Assembly (NCBI GenBank): GCA_002067705.1
Contig: MVRL01000155.1
Location: 1-36,927, forward strand
From: Methanosaeta sp. PtaU1.Bin112
Lineage (GTDB): Archaea > Halobacteriota > Methanosarcinia > Methanotrichales > Methanotrichaceae
Length of the DNA stretch: 36,927 nt
Direction of reading: 5' to 3'
The position numbers and the translations under genes were made by a program. Positions within the stretch are counted from its first letter, which is position 1. Each line of letters begins with the position of its first letter. Shown here in pieces: positions 16,332 through 24,985 of this stretch. The notes beneath the pieces are model-generated. The model made no database searches. It saw nothing but the letters and a program-made list of their open reading frames with translations, and was not told the DNA's origin.

Positions 16332-16712
16332 CTATTTGCCTATTATATGATCCGGGGCCCTCCCGCAAAATGCGTTGCACTTATGATTATTGGAACTTCT
16401 GGTATCGGTCCATCTCAGGAGGGGTATGATAGCTTCTCTGAGATCGCGTCCGTCCATGGTCAACGTATACTCAACTCGTGGTGGTATCTCATCGAAGGAT
16501 TCCCTCTTGATCAAGCCCTCCGCTTCTAGATCCTTTAGGGTATCCGAGAGCGTCTTTGGACTTATGCCGGATAGTGCATCCATCAACCCCTTGAACCTCA
16601 GCCTTTCGTGATTTCCGATGGCATTTATAATTAGAAGAGCCCATTTCTTGCTGATGACATCTATAATGCCTTTGAGTGGACATAGGCACATTTGTTTGCA
16701 TTCCTGATCCAT
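16332..16712 (-). CDS. HxlR-family winged-helix transcription regulator
   Basis: 126 residues from the ATG at 16712. CPLKGIIDVISKKWALLII is the signature opening of HxlR regulators, and the winged helix continues through RFKGLMDALSGISPKTLSDT, LEAEGLIKRESF and PPRVEYTLT. Several cysteines flank the domain (three near the N-terminus, including CLCP, and NHKCNAFC at the end), which could sense oxidation or metals. The frame extends upstream to 16820 but runs through the promoter of the divergent gene, so the shorter start is preferred. It probably controls itself and the divergent Cys-rich gene at 16810. Confidence 0.88.
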   Translation of the reverse strand: MDQECKQMCLCPLKGIIDVISKKWALLIINAIGNHERLRFKGLMDALSGISPKTLSDTLKDLEAEGLIKRESFDEIPPRVEYTLTMDGRDLREAIIPLLRWTDTRSSNNHKCNAFCGRAPDHIIGK

Positions 16713-16809
16713 GCCAATACTTTCCTTGCAAATAGCTACTATGATACTATAAACTTGATAGCTTAAATACTTTCCAATTGATAGTTGGATCTCGGAGGTT
16801 TGAGATAGG
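16713..16809. promoter_or_regulatory. Shared divergent promoter between the HxlR and Cys-rich genes
   Basis: The 97 bases are AT-rich. GCTTAAATAC near 16761-16770 is a plausible TATA box for the plus-strand gene. AGCTACTAT and GATAGCT around 16734-16764 form an imperfect inverted repeat that could be the HxlR operator. The sequence shows only the arrangement; binding is inference. Confidence 0.4.
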
Positions 16810-17067
16810 ATGTGCTGCAAAGATGAAATGCATGGCAGACACGCAAGCCATATGGCCCAAATTATCCCTCATGAGCCATCGGATAAGGAAAAGTGCGATT
16901 GTGGCTGCGGAGAGCCATCGGATAAGGGAATGTGCGGTTGTGGCTGTGGAGGAAGAAAATTTCTGAGCAAGAGGGAACAAATTGAGAAGCTTGAAGAGTA
17001 TAGCAAGATGCTCAAGAGCGAATTGGAGGGCGTTGAGGAAAAGCTCAAAGAGATCAAAGGAACATGA
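16810..17067 (+). CDS. Cys-rich small protein with C-terminal coiled coil
   Basis: 85 residues. The N-terminal half carries MCCKDEMHGRHASH, then two near-repeats, EPSDKEKCDCGCGE and EPSDKGMCGCGCGG, giving eight cysteines plus several histidines, an obvious metal or cluster-binding pattern. The C-terminal 35 residues (REQIEKLEEYSKMLKSELEG) form a charged coiled coil like the tail of DUF5320-type proteins. The ATG is preceded by a GGAGG site. Divergence from a Cys-containing HxlR regulator suggests metal or redox response. The exact family was not identified. Confidence 0.8.
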   Translation: MCCKDEMHGRHASHMAQIIPHEPSDKEKCDCGCGEPSDKGMCGCGCGGRKFLSKREQIEKLEEYSKMLKSELEGVEEKLKEIKGT

Positions 17068-17112
17068 TCGGTACATTGAAGAGAGACAAAAGCCAATAGA
17101 ACTGAGATCAAT

Positions 17113-17934
17113 TTGAATGCCCAAGATGATGGCAGAACAGGCCGCAATCCCGCAATTGCAGAGAGAAATGGAAGACGAGTGGGTTCCCAGGCCCGGTTCT
17201 GGGAGGTGGACCTGCTGCGAGGCTCTGCCATCCTCCTCATGGTCCTCTATCACCTGGCTTTTGATCTCAACTATTTTGAAGTCTGTGATATCGATGTCTC
17301 ATCGGGCTTTCCGCTGGGGGTGGCTCGCACAGCCGCCTCGCTCTTTCTCCTGCTCGTCGGCATCTCTATCACCCTGAGCTATTCTCGCTACAGGCTTCTG
17401 GGAAAAGAAGATAGTTTTTTTCAACACCTTCTGAAACGGAGCGCCTGGATTCTGGGCCTGGCTCTAGGCATAACTCTCGTCACCTATCTTGCTATCGGCA
17501 GGGGATTCATCGTCTTCGGGGTGCTGCACCTCATCGGCCTCTCGCTGCTGCTGGCCTATCCCTTTCTCCAGCTGCAAAAAGAAAACTTCATCTTTGGCTT
17601 GTTGTTTATAATATTAGGAGAATACTTTGAAACGGTTCGCGTAGGCTTTCCCTGGCTGCTCTGGCTGGGGCTGGCTCCCAGAGGCTTTTATTCAGTCGAT
17701 TATGTTCCAGTCTTTCCCTGGTTTGGGGTAATTCTAATAGGTATGAGCTTGGGCTGTGTACTGTATCCAGGATACAGGCGCGCCTTTTCCCTGCCCGATC
17801 TTTCCGCCTTTCCTGCAGCCGGATTTCTGGCTTTTCTGGGCAGAAATTCGCTGGCCATTTATCTGATCCATCAGCCGGCTATCATCGCCCTTCTCTATCT
17901 CAGTGGCGTTTCGCTGATTTTGCACAGGAATTAA
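17113..17934 (+). CDS. DUF1624 / heparan acetyltransferase-like membrane protein
   Basis: About 273 residues from a TTG at 17113; a GTG at 17179 with GGAAG upstream is an alternative start and loses only a poorly conserved leader. RFWEVDLLRGSAILLMVLYH is the hallmark opening of DUF1624/HGSNAT-catalytic proteins, where the His lies at the end of the first helix. Seven or eight transmembrane helices follow, with FLLLVGISITLSYSR and NSLAIYLIHQP, both typical. Members are related to acyltransferase-3 proteins and are thought to move acetyl groups across membranes onto sugars. The acceptor here is unknown. It follows the Cys-rich gene by 45 bases and may be cotranscribed. Confidence 0.85.
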   Translation: MNAQDDGRTGRNPAIAERNGRRVGSQARFWEVDLLRGSAILLMVLYHLAFDLNYFEVCDIDVSSGFPLGVARTAASLFLLLVGISITLSYSRYRLLGKEDSFFQHLLKRSAWILGLALGITLVTYLAIGRGFIVFGVLHLIGLSLLLAYPFLQLQKENFIFGLLFIILGEYFETVRVGFPWLLWLGLAPRGFYSVDYVPVFPWFGVILIGMSLGCVLYPGYRRAFSLPDLSAFPAAGFLAFLGRNSLAIYLIHQPAIIALLYLSGVSLILHRN

Positions 17935-17956
17935 GAGACTGAAGACTGCCAAAAGC

Positions 17957-18214
17957 TCATCGCGTATATGTCTTATATTTTTTACTCCTCAGAATTTCAG
18001 TATCAATTCCAGGATGAAAACAAGCTACCAACTGACATTGCTCGAAGAACTTGCAGGCTTGCGTCTCTGGAAACTCCAGCACTTCCTCTCGCACTTCGTT
18101 GCCGCTGAAGCTGACTGGAAAGCCTGATGAATCCTGCAAATCAAATCGCTTCTTTGCCTTGTTGCATCTCCCAAGATAGCCGGAAAAAAACCCGTTAATG
18201 GCATTCTTAAGCAT
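17957..18214 (-). CDS. Small hypothetical protein
   Basis: 85 residues, not recognised. Starts MLKNAINGFFSGYLGRCNKA and continues with protein-like sequence (SGFPVSFSGNEVREEVLEF, then FFEQCQLVACFHPGID). A GGGTGG ribosome site lies six bases before the ATG and AT-rich promoter DNA precedes it. Three cysteines, no signal peptide. No opposing gene overlaps it, which raises the odds that it is real. Convergent with the DUF1624 gene. Confidence 0.5.
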   Translation of the reverse strand: MLKNAINGFFSGYLGRCNKAKKRFDLQDSSGFPVSFSGNEVREEVLEFPETQACKFFEQCQLVACFHPGIDTEILRSKKYKTYTR

Positions 18215-18424
18215 TATTTATCCACCCAATTTTCGCAGTGATGATCTTAGCTACCAAGATCTTCAAACGATAGAGATTTCTTTGCGTTGCCTGATTACAA
18301 ATCAAAATTGTTGGATTATAGTAATATTAAATTGATTTAAGGATTTTGGCCGAAATAAAATTTCGCAAGAATTTTAAAAAATTAATTTTAGAAAAATAAA
18401 TGCATCAATTTAACAATCGATCCG

Positions 18425-19162
18425 CTAAATGCTGATCCTCTTTAAAGTCATCATCCCACCAACTAGAAACGCCGCCAGAAATGCGAGAAGAACCAGGAAT
18501 GATCCCCAGGGCAGAGGCTGATCCAGTGCTGCGGCTCTCAGGAAAAGGCTGGAATGGGTAAGAGGAAGCAGGTAGAGAGCATACTTGAGCCCCAGAGGCA
18601 CCTGAGATAGTGAAAAGAACGTTCCACCAAGGAAGGTCATGGGCATCAATATCAGGCTTCCGAAGACCGCCATATCCTCATGAGACCTTGCCAGGAGCGC
18701 TGCCAAAACCCCCAGAAAAGCGAAGGCCAGGCAGGTGAGGAGAAGGCCGAGCAGAAATTGCGGGCTGATGTGAATATGAGGCGCAATCAAAAGGGCCACA
18801 ACGAGAAAGGCAACCGAACTCATAAGGCCCCTCACCACTCCGATCAGGGCCTTTCCCAGGAGAAGGGATGTCAGGCCAATGGGAGCCATGAGGCACTCAT
18901 CAAAGCTCTTGAAGTAAAGGCGGTCGACGTTGAGCCTCGTGCCTGCCCCATTGAAGCTGGTCGTCATGGCAGTGAGAGCGATGATACCCGGTATGACAAA
19001 TTCCAGGTAACTGGTTCCATTGAGATTGATGCCCCGACCCAGGCCCCATCCGAAGGCCACAAGATAGAGGATGGGACTGACCAGAGTGGTAATGAGGTAC
19101 CTGGGACCGCGGCGCTTCAGGGCCATGAGATCCGCCCAAAGGATGCTATAGGCATCTATCAT
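18425..19162 (-). CDS. ABC-2 type exporter permease
   Basis: 245 residues with six hydrophobic segments. An amphipathic start (ILWADLMALKRRGPRYL), YLEFVIPGIIALTAM at the end of the first helix pair and LPLTHSSLFLRAAAL near the C-terminus are typical of DrrB/NodJ-type ABC-2 permeases. With the ATPase encoded just before it, it would export a lipid, drug or other amphipathic molecule. The ATPase stop and this start overlap in ATGA form. It is third in a unit that begins with the ChlI-ChlD fusion. Confidence 0.88.
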   Translation of the reverse strand: MIDAYSILWADLMALKRRGPRYLITTLVSPILYLVAFGWGLGRGINLNGTSYLEFVIPGIIALTAMTTSFNGAGTRLNVDRLYFKSFDECLMAPIGLTSLLLGKALIGVVRGLMSSVAFLVVALLIAPHIHISPQFLLGLLLTCLAFAFLGVLAALLARSHEDMAVFGSLILMPMTFLGGTFFSLSQVPLGLKYALYLLPLTHSSLFLRAAALDQPLPWGSFLVLLAFLAAFLVGGMMTLKRISI

Positions 19163-20025
19163 GTTACTCCTCCCAGCACCTTCTGGCCGGTAAGCTCTAT
19201 GAATACATCCTCCAGATTTGATTCCCGCATGACAACTCTCTCAGTATCCGGCAAGCTTTTGATGAACTTGGCGGCCTGGGCTCTATCAGGGAAGTATCTG
19301 TATTCCGTTGCATTCCCGTTCAAATTCATCTCCACGGCAATCAATCCCAGCTTCTGCCGCAAGCTGAGCGGAGAGCCTATGGCAATAATCCGGCCGTGAT
19401 GAAGGACACCTACCCTCTGGCAGAGAGCTTCAGCCTCCTCAATGTAGTGCGTGGTGAGAAAGACAGTTGTACCATCGGCATTCATCCTGCGGATGAGTTC
19501 CCATACCTTGCGTCGAGTCTGAGCATCCAATCCCACCGTCGGCTCATCAAGAAAGAGAAGCTTGGGCCTGTGAATGAGCGCTCTGGCTATCATCGCCCGC
19601 CTCTTCATGCCTCCGGAGACATCATCGATGAGGTAGTCGATGTGATCGGATAGCTCCACATAATCGAGAAGATCTGCTATCCTCTCGGATCGCTCCTTTT
19701 TGGAGAGATGATGAAGTCTTGCATGAAGCTCCAGATTCTCGCCGATAGTCAGATCGCGATTCAGGCTGAGGTGCTGCTGAACAATGCCAAACTCGGACTT
19801 GACCCTCGCGGGCTCTCGGGCCACATCGATACCGTTGATGGCCACCATTCCCGAGGATGGCTTGGTAAGGGTGGTAAGAATGCGAATGGCTGTGGTCTTG
19901 CCAGCTCCATTCGGTCCCAGGAATCCGAAGAGCTCTCCATGCTCGATCTCCAGATCCAGGCCGTCAATCACCTTCTTTCCGGAATAGTCCTTATTCAGGC
20001 CTGATATCTCAATCATCTTGCTCAT
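19159..20025 (-). CDS. ABC-2 exporter ATPase (DrrA-like)
   Basis: 288 residues. Walker A GPNGAGKTT, Q-loop FGIVQQHLSL, signature DVSGGMKRR, Walker B LLFLDEPTVGLD and switch His in LTTHYIEEA fit the DrrA/CcmA group of export ATPases. A C-terminal extension of about 70 residues (from about 215) is normal for DrrA-like proteins and ends in LEDVFIELTGQK. AAGAGGC precedes the ATG; a second ATG three codons later is also possible. Only nine bases separate it from the ChlI-ChlD stop, so exporter and chelatase motor are likely made from one message. Confidence 0.92.
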   Translation of the reverse strand: MSKMIEISGLNKDYSGKKVIDGLDLEIEHGELFGFLGPNGAGKTTAIRILTTLTKPSSGMVAINGIDVAREPARVKSEFGIVQQHLSLNRDLTIGENLELHARLHHLSKKERSERIADLLDYVELSDHIDYLIDDVSGGMKRRAMIARALIHRPKLLFLDEPTVGLDAQTRRKVWELIRRMNADGTTVFLTTHYIEEAEALCQRVGVLHHGRIIAIGSPLSLRQKLGLIAVEMNLNGNATEYRYFPDRAQAAKFIKSLPDTERVVMRESNLEDVFIELTGQKVLGGVT

Positions 20026-20034
20026 AAATGCCTC

Positions 20035-22083
20035 TTATGTTGTCGCATATTGATTTATCGTCGAGCTCATCTTATTGAATAAAGTCTTTTGTTCGTTATT
20101 TACAATGCTGTAGAGAGCTTCCGTGCTCAGGCTGGATATGGGGTAGTACTTTCCGGCGCACCTCTCGGCGATCTCATGGCAATAGCCCAGCCGCATGTCC
20201 ATGAAGGAGCTATCCACAACTTCGGTATCAATGACGATAGTATGGATCCCCAGATTGCGGGCCCCCTCTGAGATCTCCATCAGCTCATCCTTGATCTTGC
20301 CGCCCATTCCCACATTTGCCCTGCCGTCGGAGATGAGAATCATCATGGGTTTGGTCTCTTCATCCTTCCTCAGCTCGCTTTGCAGTATCTGTAAGGCACG
20401 GGAGAGGCCCGCAGACAGAGGCGTCTTGCCTCCCGTGGGAAGCTCTCGCAAGCGGCTCAAGGCCAGATCGACGCTTGAGCAGGGAGGAAGAATGATCTCG
20501 GCATCTTTTCCTTTGAAGGCCACCATGCCTATCTTGTCCCTCTTCTGATAGGAATCCATGAGCAAGGATAGAACGGCACCCTTAGCACTCTGCATCCTCT
20601 GATTGGCACCCATAGACCCGCTGGCGTCGACCACGAAAAGGACGACTGCAGAGGTCTTTCCGACCCGTTCTTTCTCCCGGATATCCTCGCTCTTCACTCT
20701 GATGGCATTGGGGCCGATCCTGGCCTTCTGATAGGGAGCAGCAGCTCGAATGGTGGCATCGATGGCGATGTCTTTCCCATCCTGCGGCATCTTCTGGCGC
20801 AGGTATCTTCCCCGATTTCGCAACGCAAGAGTGTTCATTCTCCGGCCAGAGGTCTTGCGGCGGGCGATTCTGTCTCTCTTGCGGGGCATGTTTATGGCCC
20901 GGATATCAATGGGCTCGCCGATTTCTAAGACCTGCTCCTGAGGCTCGGAGGCCTGGGTTTGATTTGTGTCCTGCTGCTCGTCCTGCTCTCGGGGTTGCTG
21001 TTCATTTTTTTTTTGTTGCTTGTTTTCTTGATGCTGGTGCTGATGTTCCGGCTGATTCTGAGCCATGGACTTCTCCAGCTTCTCCTTGTTCAGAGTTGGC
21101 GGCTCAAAAGGCCTGCTTCTCATCCTGTGAGCCAGAGCCAGCTCCATTGCCTTCTTAACGTCTTCTCCATTGACCTCAGTCCGGCCGTCAAAGGCAGCAA
21201 TGGTCTTTGCGGTCCTGGTGATGACAATCTCCGCTCGATGGGTCTTCACACCCAGGTCGATGCAGGTGGAAGCAATGGACCTGAGAAGATCATCGCTCAT
21301 GCTCACATTCCGAAGGATTTTGCGGGCCTGAGATATCTTTTCCTTCAGCTCCTCCTGACTCTTTCGGCTCAGTTCCATGAAGCCGTCGGGATCGGAGTCA
21401 AAGGCCTCTGCCATCTTGGCGATCTGCATCCTTTGATCTACATCCTCAATGCCGACGACGCTCACCTGCAGTCCGAATCGATCCAGCAGTTGGGGCCGGA
21501 GTTCACCCTCCTCAGGATTCATGGTTCCAACCAGGATGAACTTGGAGGGATGAGCCACTGATACTCCTTCCCGCTCGACTATATTGACACCCATTGCAGC
21601 AGAATCCAATAGCACATCGGCTACATGATCATCCAGGAGATTGACCTCATCTATGTATAGAATGCCCCGATTGGCTGCAGCTAGAATGCCCGGCTCCAAT
21701 GCCTTGATACCTTCCTTGATGGCACGTTCCACATTCAATGAGCCGACTACTCGATCTTCAGTAGCACCCAGCGGCAGATCGATAACAGGCGTTTTTTTCT
21801 CAATTCCCTTTATCCGGTTAGCCTGATCCCTCTCGAAACACAGATCGCACATCTCTTCTTGATTTTCGGGATCGCAATTAAACGGACAATCTTCTACAAC
21901 TCTGATATTCTCCAAAAGATCCGCTAAAGCGCGCACAGCAGTCGATTTAGCGGTTCCCTTGTCGCCCCTGATCAGCACGCCCCCTATGCGAGGATTGATG
22001 GCATTTAAGATAAGAGAGAACTTCATGTCGTCCTGGCCAACGATGGCTGTAAATGGTATGGTCTTTCTCTTAAGATGATGCAT
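20035..22083 (-). CDS. ChlI-ChlD fusion: AAA+ and VWA subunit of a Mg/Co-chelatase
   Basis: 682 residues. The AAA+ domain (about 1-325) has Walker [10 protein letters not shown] (40-48), Walker [12 protein letters not shown] (140-150) and [19 protein letters not shown], with Cys66, Cys70, Cys79 and Cys82 in the first insertion forming a possible metal site. A Gln/His/Glu-rich linker (about 341-385, including HQHQHQ) leads to a VWA domain with an intact MIDAS, DASGS (486-490). Such fusions are the motor of three-subunit chelatases whose large subunit is ChlH/BchH or CobN. CobN is encoded at 24986 on the other strand, so together they probably insert cobalt (or another metal) into a tetrapyrrole ring. 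The His-rich linker may hold metal ions. The gene heads a unit with the ABC-2 exporter. Confidence 0.93.
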   Translation of the reverse strand: MHHLKRKTIPFTAIVGQDDMKFSLILNAINPRIGGVLIRGDKGTAKSTAVRALADLLENIRVVEDCPFNCDPENQEEMCDLCFERDQANRIKGIEKKTPVIDLPLGATEDRVVGSLNVERAIKEGIKALEPGILAAANRGILYIDEVNLLDDHVADVLLDSAAMGVNIVEREGVSVAHPSKFILVGTMNPEEGELRPQLLDRFGLQVSVVGIEDVDQRMQIAKMAEAFDSDPDGFMELSRKSQEELKEKISQARKILRNVSMSDDLLRSIASTCIDLGVKTHRAEIVITRTAKTIAAFDGRTEVNGEDVKKAMELALAHRMRSRPFEPPTLNKEKLEKSMAQNQPEHQHQHQENKQQKKNEQQPREQDEQQDTNQTQASEPQEQVLEIGEPIDIRAINMPRKRDRIARRKTSGRRMNTLALRNRGRYLRQKMPQDGKDIAIDATIRAAAPYQKARIGPNAIRVKSEDIREKERVGKTSAVVLFVVDASGSMGANQRMQSAKGAVLSLLMDSYQKRDKIGMVAFKGKDAEIILPPCSSVDLALSRLRELPTGGKTPLSAGLSRALQILQSELRKDEETKPMMILISDGRANVGMGGKIKDELMEISEGARNLGIHTIVIDTEVVDSSFMDMRLGYCHEIAERCAGKYYPISSLSTEALYSIVNNEQKTLFNKMSSTINQYATT

Positions 22084-22450
22084 TTATATCTCCGTTTCAC
22101 AGGTCATCGTTTACGTATTTAAGACTTTACATTGTATTAATAAGTAGCAATTTTTCTATTTATTTAAGCTATTTGTGTGAACCAGTTTCTATATCCTACT
22201 ATAAATTTGCATCCATTTAGTGTATACAACTCTATTTTGATAATAAACCAATGCACTCGGATAAATGGCTAATTTAAAAGAGTTATTGATTCCCTTTTCT
22301 GCTCTTCATCGAGTTAGTCGCAGCATACAAGTGCATATATATAGTGTAAATAAAACCTATTGTGATCTAGTAATACTATTACCAAAAGACTTATTAACAT
22401 GTGTATACCTAACATAATTTGGCTTTAAAATTCGAATTTGGGAAATATCT
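22084..22450. promoter_or_regulatory. Divergent 367-base control region of the chelatase/importer locus
   Basis: No coding frame. It separates chlID (minus) from the binding protein (plus). The region is about two-thirds A+T with several TATA-like stretches. Besides the palindrome at 22370-22382 it contains TGTATACA near 22222 and TGTGTATACC near 22399, both centred on GTATAC. These repeated palindromic cores suggest binding by a dimeric regulator, possibly metal-responsive. No cobalamin riboswitch was recognised. Confidence 0.45.
22370..22382. promoter_or_regulatory. Perfect palindrome GTAATACTATTAC, putative operator
   Basis: Six-base arms GTAATA and TATTAC around one central base, followed by CAAA. 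It lies 68 bases before the binding-protein ATG. Related sequences occur before the lone ATPase (12245-12258) and, more weakly, before cobN (AGTTAATACT at 24861-24870). Confidence 0.4.
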
Positions 22451-23668
22451 ATGAAGATGATTTACGGTTCAGTTTTGTTTTTCTGCGTGTTCACCTCTTT
22501 GGGGCTGGCAGCCGCCTATCTGGATGTAACGGTTCCGGGAGACGCCAACGGAGACAGGATCATCTCTGCAGAAGAGCTGAAGGCGGCAGAAAAGGATTTG
22601 GGAGATGGAAAGATCAGCTCGGCTGAGCTTGAGAAGATCAAACTCATTCATGAGAGCTATCCCAGGATGATCAATGATTCTGCTGGTAGCGAGATAACCA
22701 TCTATAAGCCCATCGAGCGAATCGCAGTATTGACCACAGAAGATTATGAGATAATGCGCACCCTCAACTGCACAGACAGGATTGTCGCTGCCAGCAAGTA
22801 TGTTGTGCAGAGCAGAGAACAGGGGTGCGGAGACCTCTATACAGATGGCTCCGGCCTGGTCAACATCGGCTCTCCGACATCTTCGCTGGACTGGGAAGCA
22901 TTAATTAAGACTAATCCCGATCTTGTCATAACCTACATGAGCAGCCCTAAACAGGAAGATCTGGATCAAAATCTTAAGGACACCAATACAACCGTGATCC
23001 GTCTGGATTCAGGAAACATATCTCAATACACCGATATCATCAACAAAATGGGCTATCTGCTCGATAGAACGGAGGAGGCCCGGAAATACAATCAGTTCTT
23101 TGATGAAAAGCTTGGCAAGTACCTGAACCAAGTCTCGGAGCTGGCCGACAATGATAAGCCCAGGGTATATCTGGAGGCGGATTTTGGCGGCGGACAGACC
23201 TATTATACCTGCGGCACCGGTCATGCCCACAATGCCCTTCTTGTAGCAGCTGGAGGCAGCAACATATTCTCTGATTTGCAGGGATTCAAACAGGTTGATC
23301 CGGAATCCGTTGCCATGAAGAACCCGGAGATCATCGTGCGATACAAATACCTCAAAGATAGCCCGGGAATAGACAAGGACCTGAGCGATACCTCGGTTCT
23401 TGAGAGCCTGGTTGATGAGATTCTTTCCCGCAACGAGCTGAACCAGACCATTGCAGTCAAAGATAAGAAGGTCTACATGATCACCTGGGACTGCACCAAG
23501 GGCGGAGGAAGATTCTATCTGGGAATGGGCTACTTGGGAAAATGGCTGCAGCCGGAGATCTTCCAGGACTATAGCCCCCGTGAGGCATATCAAGAATACC
23601 TGAACCAGTTCCAGGGTACAGAGGTCGATGTGATCAACAAGGGTGTCTTTGTCTATCCAGAGGCTTGA
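22451..23668 (+). CDS. FecB/BtuF-type substrate-binding protein with N-terminal EF-hand
   Basis: 405 residues: signal peptide (1-22), then a calcium-binding loop DANGDRIISAEE (31-42) of EF-hand or dockerin type, then a second weaker one (DGKISSAEL). The periplasmic-binding fold follows from about 85: RIAVLTTEDYEIMRTLNCTDR, INIGSPTSS-type and NPDLVITYM segments, and a C-lobe with VYLEADFGGG and NPEIIVRY. It captures an iron chelate, corrinoid or similar metal compound for the permease at 23673. The EF-hand addition is known in some methanogen binding proteins and may help attach or stabilise the protein outside the cell. Four bases separate its stop from the permease ATG. Confidence 0.92.
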   Translation: MKMIYGSVLFFCVFTSLGLAAAYLDVTVPGDANGDRIISAEELKAAEKDLGDGKISSAELEKIKLIHESYPRMINDSAGSEITIYKPIERIAVLTTEDYEIMRTLNCTDRIVAASKYVVQSREQGCGDLYTDGSGLVNIGSPTSSLDWEALIKTNPDLVITYMSSPKQEDLDQNLKDTNTTVIRLDSGNISQYTDIINKMGYLLDRTEEARKYNQFFDEKLGKYLNQVSELADNDKPRVYLEADFGGGQTYYTCGTGHAHNALLVAAGGSNIFSDLQGFKQVDPESVAMKNPEIIVRYKYLKDSPGIDKDLSDTSVLESLVDEILSRNELNQTIAVKDKKVYMITWDCTKGGGRFYLGMGYLGKWLQPEIFQDYSPREAYQEYLNQFQGTEVDVINKGVFVYPEA

Positions 23669-23672
23669 GCAA

Positions 23673-24752
23673 ATGTCGTCTGCGTATTCCAAGGAGAAGC
23701 CGGACGCGGATTTGAGAGTGGAGTATCAGAAGTTCATCGGCAGAAAGATGCTCTTTCTCATCTCTCTTGTTTTCGGCATAATTCTGCTCGCGGGCTATGC
23801 GGCCACGCGAGGTTCGGCTGATATCAGCGTTATTGATGTATACACAACCATTATAGCCAAATTCCTGCCGGGCCAATTTGAGACCACCTGGTTTTCTGAT
23901 ACGATCGTCTGGGGACTTCGACTGCATCGTATTCTTCTGGCCATAGTAGGCGGTATCGGTCTTGCCATAGCCGGGGCGGTAATGCAGGGCATTCTTAAAA
24001 ATCCCCTGGCGAGCCCCTTCACATTGGGCATAGCATCTGCAGCAGGATTTGGCGCCGCTCTGGCCATAGTCCTGGGCGCAGGATTTGTGGGAGGAGAGTA
24101 TCTCATCGTAGGCAATGCTTTCATATTCACTCTTATCGCAACCTTGAGCATCTATGGCCTGGCAAAGTACAAGGGAATCACACCCGAGACCATGATCCTG
24201 GCGGGCATAGCCATCATGTACCTCTTCTCTGCCATGACCTCCTTTTTGCAGTACATCGGGCATGCAGAGCAGGTTCAAGAGGTGGTCTTCTGGATGATGG
24301 GCTCGCTTGGAAGGTCATCATGGGATAAGGTCTGGGTGGTAGCTGCAGTCATTGTTGCCTGTTTTCCCTATCTTCTCCTCAAATCGTGGGATATCAATGC
24401 CCTTGGAGCGGGGGATGAGACTGCCAAGAGCCTGGGAGTGGATGTAGAGAAGACCCGCGTGGTCTGCATGGTTCTGGTCGCGCTCATCACGGCGAGCGTG
24501 ATCTGTTTTACCGGAACCATCGGCTTCATCGGCCTTGTTGCCCCCCACATCACGCGCATGGTGATCGGAGGGGACCACAGGTTCCTGCTCCCGGCTTCCG
24601 CACTGGTGGGAGGGCTCTTGCTGCTGGCCGCAGATACCGTGGCGAGAACTATAATGGCGCCTGTGATTCTGCCCGTAGGAATAATGACTTCCTTCCTGGG
24701 AGTTCCGTTCTTCGTCTATCTGTTCATGCGCCGGAAGAAGCAGTTCTGGTAA
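23673..24752 (+). CDS. FecCD/BtuC-type importer permease
   Basis: 359 residues, about ten transmembrane helices. Family markers: GLRLHRILLAIVGGIGLAIA, MQGILKNPLASPFTLGI, GFIGLVAPHITRMVIGGDHR and LAADTVART. The ATG at 23673 is chosen over the one at 23643 because it lies just after the binding-protein stop; the longer form would overlap that gene. This protein forms the channel of a type II importer. No ATPase gene follows: the next gene is cobN. The FecE/BtuD-like ATPase at 12372 is the closest candidate in the window. Confidence 0.92.
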   Translation: MSSAYSKEKPDADLRVEYQKFIGRKMLFLISLVFGIILLAGYAATRGSADISVIDVYTTIIAKFLPGQFETTWFSDTIVWGLRLHRILLAIVGGIGLAIAGAVMQGILKNPLASPFTLGIASAAGFGAALAIVLGAGFVGGEYLIVGNAFIFTLIATLSIYGLAKYKGITPETMILAGIAIMYLFSAMTSFLQYIGHAEQVQEVVFWMMGSLGRSSWDKVWVVAAVIVACFPYLLLKSWDINALGAGDETAKSLGVDVEKTRVVCMVLVALITASVICFTGTIGFIGLVAPHITRMVIGGDHRFLLPASALVGGLLLLAADTVARTIMAPVILPVGIMTSFLGVPFFVYLFMRRKKQFW

Positions 24753-24875
24753 AGCTGCAATGAATGCGGCTTCCAGCAATACGGACAAAGCGCCGAGGTC
24801 CTGATCAACCTCAAATTTTTTTAATTAAGATCTCTTTTTGATTAACATCATAATCGAAATAGTTAATACTAGGAA

Positions 24876-24884
24876 CATATAAAA
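24876..24884 (+). promoter_or_regulatory. TATA box for cobN
   Basis: CATATAAAA lies about 100 bases before the cobN ATG. Initiation near 24905-24910 would give a leader of about 75-80 bases containing the small hairpin TGGGC-CGCA-GCCCA (24938-24951). GAAGGAG at about 24974-24980 is the ribosome site. cobN therefore probably has its own promoter even though it follows the permease. Confidence 0.5.
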
Positions 24885-24985
24885 CTATGAATTTAGTGAT
24901 AAAATATGACCATGTCAAGAATGCATAAGACTGGTTTTGGGCCGCAGCCCAGGGGCCAGAGACGTTCAATCGAGAAGGAGCGATC

